64,000 nucleotides of DNA, from contig CM049307.1 in the NCBI GenBank assembly GCA_026874595.1, forward strand, positions 43,406,362-43,470,361, written 5' to 3'. Positions 22,095 through 34,669 of the stretch are shown one piece after another. A program made the translations under genes and the position numbers. Under the pieces are notes generated by a model. It was given only the letters and a program-made list of their open reading frames with translations, did no database searches and was not told where the DNA came from. How positions within the stretch are numbered: the stretch's first letter is position 1; each line of letters begins with the position of its first letter. The stretch is from Sipunculus nudus (lineage: Eukaryota; Annelida; Sipuncula; Golfingiida; Sipunculidae).

Positions 22095-22375
22095 GACATC
22101 AACTTCTGTGGCCATGGGGACTCAAAGTCAGATGGTTGTGAGGTCAAATCTCACCAAGGGAGTGGTGAAATTTTTCGAAACCAGCCTGCACCCAGGGTGA
22201 ACGCTGCGCAGGCTTAATGGGAAGGCTGTTCCCCAAAGCCTTGTATCACTCACAAACAAGTGCATCTTTTGGGGGTTCCTCAGAGTTATGACCCAGCAAT
22301 TAGGATGATTACACACCCAGGACCTGCAGGTGTCATAGACATTGGGTCTGGGTGACACAAGGATACAAAAATACC
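22095..22375 (+). repeat. Possible tRNA-derived SINE
   Basis: A B-box-like GAGGTCAAATCTCACC follows GGCCATGGGGACTCAAAGTC. The 230 bp after it is GC-richer than the flanks, and an A-rich stretch lies near 22465-22505. No clear A-box, so the call is weak. Confidence 0.35.
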
Positions 22376-24326
22376 AAACCAAAAAGGAACTCTGCAGATT
22401 TACTAGCTTAGATTTAGAATTTGATAAGGCAGCATAACAAAATTTGGAGGCTCATACCTCAACAAAAAAAAATATTTATATTTATAAAAATAAATAAAAA
22501 AAAAGTTAATGATGTCATCCCTGGCTTATGTTCCAACCCTCTACAACATTTTGTGTAAATTTGTGCAGTAGTTTGTGTGAATCTGTTTATAAATACATGG
22601 AAAAAATAAATGGGACTCATAACCTGGACACCTGCAAGACAGCAAGATACCAGAAACACAAATTTTAATTCATATATTATATTCCAAGATGTGGGATACA
22701 TTTGGGATATTTCAGTATTTCAAGTGGTTGACTTCATTTAGATCTTTATCTTCCATTGAGGATATGTATTGTTGTGTTTATCCTAGGTTCATAAGTAAAG
22801 CTTTTTGATAAATATATACATTGACCATGGCAGTAACTCTGTTGGTCATGTGTTTTACTCCTTAAGCCTGTGATGGTCATATAATAGCAATTTTTGTTAA
22901 TTTGTCATCTGGTGTGCAGTATACACAGATCTGTTCAAAAACTGACTTCACAGTAAATTTGGTTCATGCATACACTATTAACTGGCATAAGTCAGATAAA
23001 ATTGGAATTTTCGGTCCATTTTTAACCTACTGTCACCAAAAAAGGTTCTCCAACTTTTATGTAAATTTTTTAGAAACTGTGTGATAAACTGGAACTAAGA
23101 GAAAGTAAACAATTCCAGTACAATACAGACTATTTTACCAAACATCAGTAGTACTTCCTTTGAATGTTCAAAGCCTACAAAAGAAAACCTGTAACCACTT
23201 TCCATATGCTAGATTTAATTTCCTTATAGACAGCTGCTCACTGGTCCCTTATTTTTATTTATTATATGAATATAGTAAGTAATATAAGTCCAGACTTGCA
23301 TGTGCTGCCCCCTGGGGACACAATTGGTACCAATGCCAAGCTTCCTTAACCCTGGGCAACCAATTTGACAATGAAATATTCTTGAGTTGAAATATATCAT
23401 ACTGTGTCTCTAAGAAATGCCACGTTTCACATTAGTCATTTTTATGCAGCGTACCTGTGACTGTTTGTTGCTGGAGATATGCTATATAACCTTTTACAGG
23501 AGGTATGAGGCTACAGGTGTAATCATTAAAAAGATCCTGCAGGTGAAGAAGGAATGTTATAACTGTAGGTGTGAATAAAATTGAGTGTTTGGTGATCACT
23601 GGAGCTTTCTCTGCTGTTAGCTTTTAATGTGTTACAGTGTTTTTGTATCTCACTCTCTGAGTCACCCTCTGTCTGAGTCACCCCCTATCTGTGTAACCCT
23701 CCATTACACTTGTTGACCCTCTGTGCTCTCAGTTTCCCTGATAGATGGTAACTTAGACAAGACAGCCGTGTTTACAGTAACAACCCTGAGGTGACACACT
23801 ATCTGGCTCTATCACCAATCACAGATGCTTTTAACACTTTCATTTTTTAGTGTTTCTTGAGCATTCAGCTGAATTTTACATTAAATCTGTGCTCCCCGGT
23901 GGCTTTGAGAGTGTTAATGAGTTAATTTGATTGATTACTGGACTGCTCATGTTCAGGCTAATGCAGGCTGTGGAAAGAATAATGTCTCTCACCGTTTTCT
24001 TTTGGGACTTTCTCTGTCTGTGCATGTCTTTCTAATTCTCTAACTCAGTCTTTTTACCCCAGGCCTCTCTCCCTCTTTCTTTCTTTCCTTTCCACTTTGC
24101 AGCCTTTCTCCTTCTTTTCTACTTTTTGTCTTTCTTTCTTTGTCATTGTACCCTTTTTATGTTTTTTTTTAATTGAAAAAGTGGAGTTGTGCCCAAGCTG
24201 ATCACATTGACCTAAATTTTGTGACCGCACTGGCTCATTAACCAGTGACTATAAGATGTAATTATAGTTGAGATTCTGTTATAGCTCCAAGTATTGGAAC
24301 AAGTGGAAACTAAAGAAGATCTGAAT

Positions 24327-24328
<2 letters not shown>

Positions 24329-24370
<42 letters not shown>
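24329..24370. repeat. (TA)n microsatellite
   Basis: About 21 uninterrupted AT/TA dinucleotides. Confidence 0.9.
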
Positions 24371-24377
<7 letters not shown>

Positions 24378-26339
24378 AATATTATCCATGTCCAGTCCAG
24401 CTGCCAATACACATGGATGCCAGCTCTAGAACAATGCTTTGTTGTTTTACAGTCTTACTTGGCATTTTTGATGTTTTTACCTAAGCTGATTTTCAGTCAT
24501 ATGCTGAGCTCTAATGATGGGTCTGGCTTTGTTGTCCATGCAGGGGACCAAAAGTAAGTAGGGGATGGATTGTAACTGTTGTCTTGATATTGGTATATTT
24601 TTAAACATCATTGTTAGGTTGTGTCACATGAACAGACCTCAAATATAAGGTTGATTATATGAGGGGAAAACAGAGATTGGCCAATCCTGGATATAAACCC
24701 ATGTCGTTGGCACACAGAACTGCTTTGCCCATAAAGCACTCTTCCATGGAGAGACAGTTTAATAGGTCTGCCTTTATATGCACCCCATAACACACCCCAT
24801 GTTGAAACTGAAAGTGTTCTGGCTTCAGAATGAATTAAATTAATTAATTATCCCAGGAGTCACACTTTTGGTGTACTAGGTGGTGCAGATTATTACTTAT
24901 ACTACCTTTCCCTGGCCTCATAGGCACCATTTAGGGTGAGCTCCCATTTCTCACATAGACATTTTTAAAAAGGAATACTATATTATAGTAGCACCGATCA
25001 TATGTCTGGACCCACATTGATGGCACACAGTCTAGCAATTCAACTGCTTTGGCAAAGCAGCTTTGCCAATAAAGCAAGTTTCACTGTTGAGATAGTTAGG
25101 TGTGCCTCCTGTTACAGTTGAGAGTAGGGCCTTTGGTAAAGGGACAGCTTAGCCGTCAGTGCTGAGTGAGGTTTAGGGCTACTCAGTCTTCTGTAAATAT
25201 GTTTGTGTTTGAAAGTATTCCCTGTTCCTTAGTCATTTTGACCTGTGCTGCTCTGCATGTTTTCTTCAGCAAATTTTACATGATTTTGGCAACTCAGAAA
25301 CTGACGTAGGGTCTAGAAGTTTGAAAATTAATGATCCCATCAACAGATGTATGGTTCCTGATATGTTAGAATACAAGTTGTCACAAGAGAGAGGGTGAAA
25401 ATAGAAATGGGAAGACTTTACAAGGGTTTAATTGAACCAAGATGTAAAACGAATAATATTATCCTATTAAATGTTCCAGCCACTGAGCTACCAGAATACA
25501 AGAGTTCCATGTGCTCTTATATTAGAACAATTCAAGTGATTTCAATGGAGCTGTCAGTTTGTTATTGAAAGAAATCTTCTGAAAATGTGGATGGCAACTT
25601 CCTGCAGACTAATGGAAGATCCAAATTGATTTAGATTTATTAATACTTGTATGTTATTTACCAAGATCACTAGATTTAAAGCTATTTAGAAATAGGAAAA
25701 GAACAGAATTATTCAGTTGCATTAATTTCCAGGTTCAAATATCTCAGATTTTTTTTTTTTAAATATGCAGAAGTCAAGAAGACTTAATGGAATATATAAT
25801 GACCACTTTTTGAAATGGCAGAAATATTACACATGTTAAATTTCAAATGCATGCAACTTGAGTTGTCCCATGTTATAACCTACCAATGTTAGCACTGTCA
25901 GACACTCAGATTAAGCTATAGTGTCAACCATTTTAAACCCTCTAGCAATGATCATTAGGTGACCAGCCCATGTGATTTTCCACAGAATTTCTTTGAGGAT
26001 TTTCATTGGAAAATCTCAGGGATAAAAAACATACACTGAGGATCTCTACTTTCTTCAAGGCCTTTAAGCCAGTTGTTCACTTATCCTACTTACAGAATAT
26101 ACATGATTCTTTTTTTTGTACACATTATGGAAATCTAGAAAATTCCTGCTAAGGAAAGTTCTTATAAAGCCTGGTGATGTGTATGAGCTTGTTTATCAGC
26201 AAGTTGTTAGTAAACTTTACACTTTTATTTTTTGGTGGAGGTAAAAGCCTCCTTTCTTATTGCTAACTTAACTAAGTATATGTACATCTGCAGAATTCCA
26301 TTCTGTTTTTGGACTACTTGACAGGGCTAGTATAACAAT

Positions 26340-26525
26340 TCCTCTCATTTTATATCATTTGTGAGTGAAAATACGGCCATTGGGCACGGCCTTTCAATAA
26401 GCCTTCAGCGCTAACACTATATGGGGGCAGACTGTGAAAAATCTCACTGCCTAAGCTGAGATTCAAACTCACAATCTCCTGGCTTTGTGTCCTGTGCTCT
26501 ACCCCTGAGCCACAGAAGCCGGTGG
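26340..26525 (-). mobile_element. tRNA-derived SINE
   Basis: On the minus strand, TGGCTCAGGGGTAGAGC is an A box and GAGTTTGAATCTC a B box at tRNA-like spacing (about 26520 down to 26455). A non-tRNA body follows (GCAGTGAGATTTTTCACAG, GCCGTGCCCAATGGCCG). The head keeps tRNA-like text but is embedded in a longer unit, so it is read as a SINE, not a gene. Confidence 0.65.
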
Positions 26526-26639
26526 TAAATTTTACACTTCCCATGTTGACAAACAGAAAACCATGTGACCGGAGGTGGTTGATTGCACACTAGTTTTTGT
26601 TGGTGAGAACATATGAAGCAAGCAATGCCATCTTTTTTT

Positions 26640-28090
26640 AGCTCAGCTGACTATAAGTCATCTGAGCTATAGTCGTGGTCCATTGTCCGTCGTCCGTCCG
26701 TCTGTCCGTCCGTCCGTCCGTCCGTCCGTCCGTAGATGTGGCACGTTTTGAAACCGTAAGACCTAGGAATCCAAAATTCAGCTTAATGTTAGATGTCCCC
26801 AAGATCTCCTACCAAGCCGAAAACTGGGTCTTTGGGACATATTCCTTTGAGAAATTAAGGAAAAACCTCGATTTTTTATTAAAAACCTATTTTCACACTT
26901 TAGGACTGCCTACTATCAAAACCACTCATCTGTTTTTCCTCATATTTCCTATAAATAATCCTCTATATAATTCCTATGTACATGCCAGAAATTAGGTCTG
27001 TATTATTTAATTTAAAAAAGTTATGGGCCCAAACATAATGCATTTTTTAAATAATCAGGAAAGAAATTTTATCACTTAACACAAAACTTGTTAAAGCTAA
27101 GCACTTTTTTTCCAGTAATATTACTTTTATTAATCAAAATTAAATTGTATACCCAAAATTAGATCAAAATCTTTTAAATTTTTAAAAATATTAGCAAAAA
27201 TAAAAAATTGGTACCTTAAATTTTGCCCAACTTTGACCATGGCACGTTTTTTTGCTGTAACTGCTGTGGATTTAATTTTCACAGCATGTTTTTGTTAGCA
27301 TTTCAACTATTAACACCAAAAATTTGAAACCAGTTCATCAAAAACTGTAGATTTTATTCAAGTTTTCAAGCACCATGTCACATATTGCTAGTGTTATGCA
27401 GTTTGCTAGAGCTCAGCTCCCGAGCTTCAGCTCTAAGTTCCTTAAATTTGGCATACAGTTAGATTTCTCCAAAATCCCCTACCATGCCAAGAATTTGGTC
27501 ACTAGGACTTAATTCCTTCGAGATATCAATGAAAAACTTCATTTTTCCATTAAAAACCAAATGTTACACTTTAAGACTGCCTAATATCAAAACCACTGAT
27601 CTGACTTTGATCATATATAATATACATATTTTTCTATACATTCACTATGCACATGCCAGAAATGATGTCAGTATTGTGTATTTTTTTTTAAGTTATGGGC
27701 CCAAACATAATGCACTTTGTAAAAAATCAAGAAATATATTTACTCCCTTAACAAGGGCATTGCTGAAGCTAGAGATCTTTTTTGTCAGGGATGTAACATT
27801 ATTTAATCAAGATTCAATTGAATACCCAAAATTAGTTCTGAATTTTTCAAATTTTATAAGTTATTAGTATAAATATAAAATTAGTACCTTAAATTTGGCC
27901 CAACTGTGACCATGGCACGTTTGTTTCCCGTGAGCACTGTTGATATAATTTTCATATCATGCACACATAAGGATTTCAGCTTTTTAGTTTAGAAAGCTGA
28001 AAGAAATTTGCCAAATATTGTAGCTTTTATTAATGTTTTTTATGAGACCCTGTCAGACTTTGGCTCTCTCCAGCCCCTCTTGAGTCACCT
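26640..28090. mobile_element. Dispersed element with terminal palindrome, (TCCG)n and two 670-bp repeats
   Basis: Starts with a 29-bp imperfect palindrome (AGCTCAG-C-TGACT-ATA-AGTCA-T-CTGAGCT, 26640-26668), then (GTCC)n at 26690-26735. Two diverged copies of a roughly 670-bp module follow: CTCCTACCAAGCCGA near 26806 aligns with CCCCTACCATGCCAA near 27476, and the homology runs through CATGCCAGAAAT and TGACCATGGCACGTTT. Open frames inside are A/T-driven and unconvincing. The right end is approximate. Confidence 0.65.
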
Positions 28091-28099
28091 GTATGTTGA

Positions 28100-31050
28100 C
28101 CTTGTTGACCTTTCATCAAATTATGCACGCTTGAGGGGAGAATCCAGGCAGCTGATGGCCAGCCACAGTTGATCCAGGTGTTCAACCCAACTCATCTAGT
28201 AGTTTTAACCAACAACATAACAATAAACAATAAATTAATAAACTTTCATTGGTTTTTAATAACAAATTAAAGAAAAATAGAAAAGGAATTTGTTAGTTTA
28301 TAAAAACAGGAAATTAACTTGCAGTTACTGATGATATAAGAATCTTGTATCGATGGGTAGAATGTCACATATTCCAAATAACACCATGCAGTCACCTATG
28401 GCATTTTTCAGTTCATTTTTAATGATAAAGAAGTAAATCATATTATTCATTACTAATCATTAAGGATTATATGAAGGAAATTAATGATAGACAAAGATGC
28501 AGTTGATAATATTAATCTAGATTCCTACTGTGTCTAGTGTGTACATTGATGTGAAATTAGTCCAAAATGAATTTTTTACAGTTATTTTTTAATATAAATA
28601 AAAGCCATAAAACCAGGTACTTATGATCATTATTTAAATGTGTGAATTTTGTATATTCTGGATTCTCAACATCATTGTTTGGTGAAAACTGAATAAATAC
28701 CAGACATGGTGCGAATACTTTGTAATTGTATTTAAAAACGAATATGATTATGTACTCCATTATAAAATTTCTTGCATAAAGAATGGGAATTCAGGTAAAA
28801 ATGAAAGTATATGAATACTCGTGCAAATACTTTCAAAATGTATTCATGAATGCATTCATGAATATATTCTTTAATATTATTTTAATAATCATATCAATTA
28901 TATTTCATTTTAAAAAATCATATGATTCTCTTATTATTTTTAATAAAAATTATATTTGGGACAATATTTGTAATTTTTTTAATAAATAGTTAAACTCTTA
29001 TATTATATGTTCTGCTTATAAGTTATATGGCCAAGTCAAAATCTGTGTGACAGTAGTACTCCATTTGTTAATAAAATAAATGAAATCAATCCTCTTCCCT
29101 GTCTCCAAAGGTACTATCAAAATCATACATAAGCTAAACAACAACAACTCATAATACAGCTTATATTTATTACCACACAAAACCAGCATGTGCCTCATTT
29201 CTAAATAATATTTTTTATCATATATAACAGCTGAGCGTCGTGACCCATAGGTCCCTTGTTATCATTTGCAAACCTAAGATAGCTAGATGTCCTTGTTGGA
29301 TGTATTTTGATTAAGACTGCTGCCATTTTGGTGGGCCCCCCACATGTTATAAATCTGTTGAAATGAATAAAATGAACAGTCTTCAGATCTGCGATGTCAG
29401 AATTGGCCCCTTTAAATTTATGAAAGTTAGTTTAAGGTATGAAAGGCCACGTGTTGCAAAAGGAATATGAGAGTTCATATTTAAGTCCACCTAAAGTAAT
29501 AAGGTATTCAGCCAATTATTTTGGTACAGAAGAACATATTATCAGTAACAGGTGCTCTAAGGCACAGGTAGTTCAGCTGTGTCTGTTATACCTTATTTCA
29601 CTAAGTCAGCCATTTAGTTCCATGCACATTTCGTGTCAAATATCATAGATTCTTTCCCCCCCAGCAGAACAGCCACATCAGTGTACAATTAGCTTCATAT
29701 GTGAGTAATAAGCCTGGCAACCAGACTCTGATAAGTCGTGCTTCCATCAGCAATTTTATGTGGCCCACTGTAGCATCTCTCTGACGTGCCATCCTTCACC
29801 TGAGCAAGTCGGAGGTCTTTAGCAGTTTTTTATTAATCTTGGTGCAGTTTTTAACATTTGCAAGTGTCCTGCAGATTTTCCCAGGAACCTTGGAGACCAG
29901 CTTGCCTCTGGTTTTTGTCCCTCCTGTTTTTCTTATGACTGTTACCATAGTAACAGAACCATGCCACCAGCAGGATTTCATGATCTTCTGTGAATTATTT
30001 ACATATGTGATATGTCTTACATTGTTGAACTGATATATTGTTATTTTAATCAGATCACCTTAAGTTATTTTAGAAGCAGGTGACATTCTCATTACCAAGT
30101 GAGCTATATTTAAATATGCCTATTTTCAGTTATTTTCCTCTTTGAGAATAAATTCTGTAAAATTTTACTGCAAGAAACACATAGTGGTAGAAGTATGTCC
30201 CTGCAGGTTTTTTCAAAATAAACTTTAATTTAATAGAAAGGAAGTGACTAGGTGAAAATGGACCAATGGCATGTCCTCCTGAATTTACTGCGACACATGC
30301 TTGACTTATCAGCAGTGGTCTCAGTAACATGAGCCGGCTAACCTTGAGTCTCAGACAGATTGTCACATTTTAGTTACAAAACCTGTGGAGATGAACGTGA
30401 CGCAAATCTTAATGGACTTATTGATCCTGTCAGAAATCTGAGGAGCGTACGGGTCAGAAGCAGGTGGGCAGAGTATCATGATTGGTCATGTGACCTTTAA
30501 TTAACCAAACTGTGGTTATACTATCACACAGGTAAGGTTATATTATAAGTAATCATACACACACTGACACACACATACACTTTTTGTTGTGTTTCATTTA
30601 AAAAAACATGTTTATATATTATCTAATAAAACAATGGTTCATCACAGTGGTCATCTTAGGCCTGCTTGTTTCATTTAATAGTAATTAATCAGGTTATTTG
30701 AACTGAAGATTTAAGATTCACTTTCCCCAAGGTGTGACTGGGGTTGAAGCATATGTACATGGTGGTTTGTTTTTTGTCAGATGGATATCATTAAGACAAT
30801 AACAGACCTGGTGTAATGTGACCAAAGTCAGACTAGACATAAAAAGAGGAGGAAAAATACATGGGGTTTCAAGGACACATATGGGTATAATCTGGTGCAG
30901 TGCTGTCAACAGAACATCTGGATGTCAGCATCACTTGCTGCAGCAGCTGAAACAAGTGTTTGTCACCGGGATGTGTGCAGTTCAGGCATCAGGCCTAGTG
31001 TTAAACTGTCATAAACTTCAAAAATGAGACCCTGAGTGACTGTCATATCA
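28100..31050. other. AT-rich interval without a recognisable gene
   Basis: No supported exon. The minus-strand frame 29981-29796 is Lys/Thr-rich and ends near a CAG/GTGAAG donor-like site but resembles nothing known. Text near 29235 (GACCCATAGGTCCCTTGTT) recurs in diverged form near 62244, hinting at a shared repeat end. Confidence 0.4.
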
Positions 31051-31054
31051 TCAA

Positions 31055-32965
31055 GAGAAAAGGCCTACATGAGTGTTCAGGCTTTAATCTATCCAGTCTC
31101 TAAGAATAAGGCTAGACTGTCTTGTCTGGCATCAGTCTATCCAGTCATCAAGAATAATGCCTGAGTATCTGATCAGTCATCAGTCTGTCCAGTCATCAAG
31201 ACTAAGGCCAAAGTGTCTGTTCAGGCATCAGTCTGTCCAGTCATCAAAAGTAAGGGCCGGAGTGTCTGTTCAGGCATCAATCTTTCCCGTCATCAAGAGT
31301 AAGGCCTGCAGCCTCTGTTCAGGAATCAGTCTGTCTAGTCATCAAGAATAAGGCCTGTGTGTCTGTTCAGGCATCAGTCTTTCCAGTCATCAAGAATAAG
31401 GCCTGAATGTCTGTTCAGGCATAAATTCCAGTCATCAAGAATAAGGCCTGAGTGTCTGTTGAGGCATCAGTCTGTCCAATCATCAAGAGTAAGGCCTGAG
31501 TGTCAGTTCAGGCATCAGTCTGTCCAGTCATCAAGAATAAGGCCTAAGTGTCTGTTCAGGCATGTCTTTCCAGTCATCAAGAATAAGGCCTTAGTGTCTG
31601 TTCACTGTGTTTAGGCATAAGTCTGTCCAGTTATCAAGAAAAAGGCCTGAGTGTCTGTTCAGGCATAAGTCTTTCCAGTCATCAAGAATAAGGCCTGAGT
31701 GTCTGTTCAGGCATAAGTCTTTCCAGTCATCAAGAATGAGGCCTGAGTGTCTGTTGACTGTGTTCAGACATCAGTTTGTCCAGTCTTCAAGTGTAAGGCC
31801 TGCAGCCTCTGTTCAGGCAATAGTCTATCGAGATATTAAGAGTAAGGCCTGAGGGTCTGTTCAGGCATCAGTCTGTCCAATCATCAAGAGTAAGGCCTGA
31901 GTGTCAGTTCAGGCATCAGTCTTTCCAGTCATCAAGAAAAAGGCCTGAATGTCTGTTCAGGCATAAATCATTCCAGTCATCAAGAATAAGGCCTTAGTGT
32001 CTGTTCACTGTGTTTAGGCATAAGTCTGTCCAGTTATCAAGAAAAAGGCCTGAGTGTCTGTTCAGGCATAAGTCTTTCCAGTCATCAAGAATAAGGCCTG
32101 AGTGTCTGTTCAGGCATAAGTCTTTCCAGTCATCAAGAATAAGGCCTGAGTGTCTGTTGACTGTGTTCAGACATCAGTTTGTCCAGTCTTCAAGTGTAAG
32201 GCCTGCAGCCTCTGTTCAGGCAATAGTCTATCGAGATATTAAGAGTAAGGCCTGAGGGTCTGTTCAGGCATCAGTCTGTCCAATCATCAAGAGTAAGGCC
32301 TGAGTGTCTGTTCAGGCATGTCTTTCCAGTCATCAAGAATAAGGCCTGAGTGTCTGTTCACTGTGTTCAGGCATATGTCTGTCAAGTCATCAAGAATAAG
32401 GCCTGAGTGTCTGTTCAGGCATCAGTCTGTCCAGTCATCAAGAGTAAGGCCTGAGGGTCTGTTCAGGCATCAGTCTGTCAAGTCATCAAGTGTAATGTCT
32501 GAGTGTCTGTTCAGGAATCGGTATATCTTGTAATCTAGAATAAGGCCTGAATGTCTGTTCAGGCATAAGTCTTTCCAGTCATCAAGAATAAGGCCTGAGT
32601 GTCTGTTCACTGTGTTCAGACATCAGTTTGTCCAGTCATCAAGAGTAAGGTCTGAGGGTCTGTTCAGGAATCAGTCTATCTTGTCATCTAGAATAAGGCC
32701 TGAGTGTCTGTTCAGGCATCAGTTGTCCAATCATCAAGAGTAAGGCCTGAGTGTCAGTTCAGGCATCAGGCTGTCACGTCATCAAGAGTTATGTCTGAGG
32801 GTCTGTTCAGGCATCAGTCTGTCCAATCATCAAGAGTAAGGCCTGAGTGTCAGTTCAGGCATCAGTCTGTCCAATCATCAAGAGTTAAGCCTGAGTGTCT
32901 GTTCAGGCATCAGCATTTCTAGTCGTCAAGAGAAAGGCCATAGTGTCTGTTCAGGCTTTAACAAA
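31055..32965. repeat. 48-bp satellite array, about 40 units, with higher-order repeats
   Basis: Unit consensus: GTCATCAAGAATAAGGCCTG, AGTGTCTGTTCAGGCATCAG, TCTGTCCA (48 bp; for example AAGGCCTG at 31443 and 31491). Because 48 is divisible by three, frames stay open: one plus frame repeats ECLFRHQSVQSSRIRP (16 residues) with Lys, Thr and Met variants. No start or splice context supports translation. A block with variant units recurs about 403 bp apart (31607-31852 versus 32010-32255, nearly identical), with a partial third copy from about 32264. Confidence 0.9.
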
Positions 32966-33729
32966 GCCAGATTGTTTATCAAATCTGAATACAAGACAAT
33001 GGATCCCAGTGTCACAAGCAATGGATCATGTGATTCACAAGTTGCTTGGTCTAAACAAGTGTAAGTCTGTTTATTTCAATGTTTGTTACAAACATGAAGT
33101 AAATGTTGTTTGGCACCCAGAAATGTATCTGATTTTCAGTTGCTGCTTGAGTGTACCCCTAGACAGAAAGTTCAGGTCCAGTACCTGTGGCAGTTGACAC
33201 TTGTAGTGATTGATGACATGAATGTACTACATAGAGACCTGAAGTGAACAAGTCTGACATGTAAAGGAATGTTAGGTTTCTGTGTTAAGAGACAAGAATT
33301 CCCCTGTCATCCATTTCATGGATTGTCTTTGCGTAAGTGGAACTGGGATTTGACCTTTAGTGATTCCATTATGATAAGCATGTTTTCTGTGGTTACTGGA
33401 ATGTCGCAATACATCTTGCTTACACAGTGAAAAAATTTCTCTGCATGATGATTGGTGTTGCTCTTGGAGTGTTCTAAATTGTTTTTTCAGTTAAGCTTAA
33501 AATAAATCTTTCTTGTTTGAGGTGCTTATGTTAAAACACATTCATGTTCTATAAAACAAGTATAACAAAGAGAAGTGCTTTGGTTCAGTTTATTTCAGGA
33601 CTAATACAAGGGGTTCTCTAGTTATAAAATAATAAGAAAAAAGTACCATGACACTCATATGTGGTTTGTATTTAATTTAAATTAAATTAAATATCAGAGT
33701 CTTTGGTAGAACTCACATAATTGTTAATA

Positions 33730-34665
33730 GGATTTAATTGACGTTATCAGAGTTTGCATTGGAACGCCCAGCTCTGAACTACTAAGATGTGATTGACTTA
33801 ATCAGATTCCCAGCTAGAGCTCCAATTACTGTTGTTTTGATTTGACTGACATTATCAGATTTCCATCTTGAGCTCCCATATGTATTGGCATGAAATGATT
33901 GACATTTTCAGAGTCCTAACTGGAGCCTCCATACCTGTTGTTAGGATGGATGATGTTTTCAGAGTCCAGGGTGTGAAATACAGGATTCACACATGCATGT
34001 TTGCATGTACATTTTCTTTTGTGCAGGTTGAAATCATACTGAGGGTGCACTCTGTGCACATATTATAAACCAATGAAAAAAAATGTTGGTGCAGTATTTT
34101 ATTTTTTACTATTCATAAACATCACAATAATTAATTAGCATTTCTGTTCTTTGAGCCACTGAAACTCCTTAACAAGCAAATTTATTCGCCAGTATTACAA
34201 GGTGCATGTTGAAATCCTTAGGTGCATGTAGGTTTTGTTTCAAGGGTGCACCTGGAGCATGTAAATTTTTAGCCTAATTCATACCCTGGAGTCTGCCTGG
34301 AGCTCCCTTACCTGTTGTCATGACTCAGTTGACATTTATCAGAGTCCCATCTTGAGCTCTCATATATATATTTTGACATGACATGATTGATCATGATGTT
34401 ATCGGAGTCTCAGCTATAGCTCCAATACCCGTTGTTTTGACATGAATGACATGATCTTAGTCCCAGCTAGAACTCGCATATTATTCATGTTATTTATATT
34501 ATGACTTGATTGGCAAAATCACAGTCCCAACTCCAATACCCATTGTTTTGACATCATCAGAGAGCCAGCTTATACTCTCATTTCTGTTATTAGGATGATT
34601 GACGTTATAAGAGTCCCAGATTGGACTCCCATGTGATGTGTGTTATAAGGACTTGATTATCAGTA
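33730..34665. repeat. About 55-bp degenerate minisatellite
   Basis: Copies of GACATTATCAGAGTCCCAGC followed by TAGAGCTCCCATA and TGTTGTTTTGACATGA-like text recur (starts near 33735, 33794, 33848, 33901, 33950, then from about 34310 onward), spaced 50-59 bp. It is more diverged than the 48-bp array and is split by an insertion at 33967-34288. Confidence 0.75.
33967..34288. mobile_element. Small hAT-like element inserted in the minisatellite (322 bp)
   Basis: Left end CAGGGTGTGAAATACAGG; right end, read inward, CAGGGTATGAATTAGG, an imperfect inverted pair starting CAGGGT. GAGTC flanks both sides (33962-33966, 34289-34293), though this also belongs to the host repeat. The interior carries a repeated GTGCA(C/T) motif and no gene. 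Confidence 0.65.
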
Positions 34666-34669
34666 TGGG

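Noticed and set aside
29796..29981. Basic Lys-rich minus-strand frame as a ribosomal or histone-like exon
   Set aside because: Superficial composition only; no family motif could be matched.
31055..32965. CRISPR-like array
   Set aside because: Units are contiguous, with no unique spacers, in a eukaryotic genome; it is a satellite.
31157..33197. Repetitive-protein gene in the 48-bp array
   Set aside because: Frames are open because the unit is 16 codons long, but they are broken by length variants and lack start, splice or signal context.
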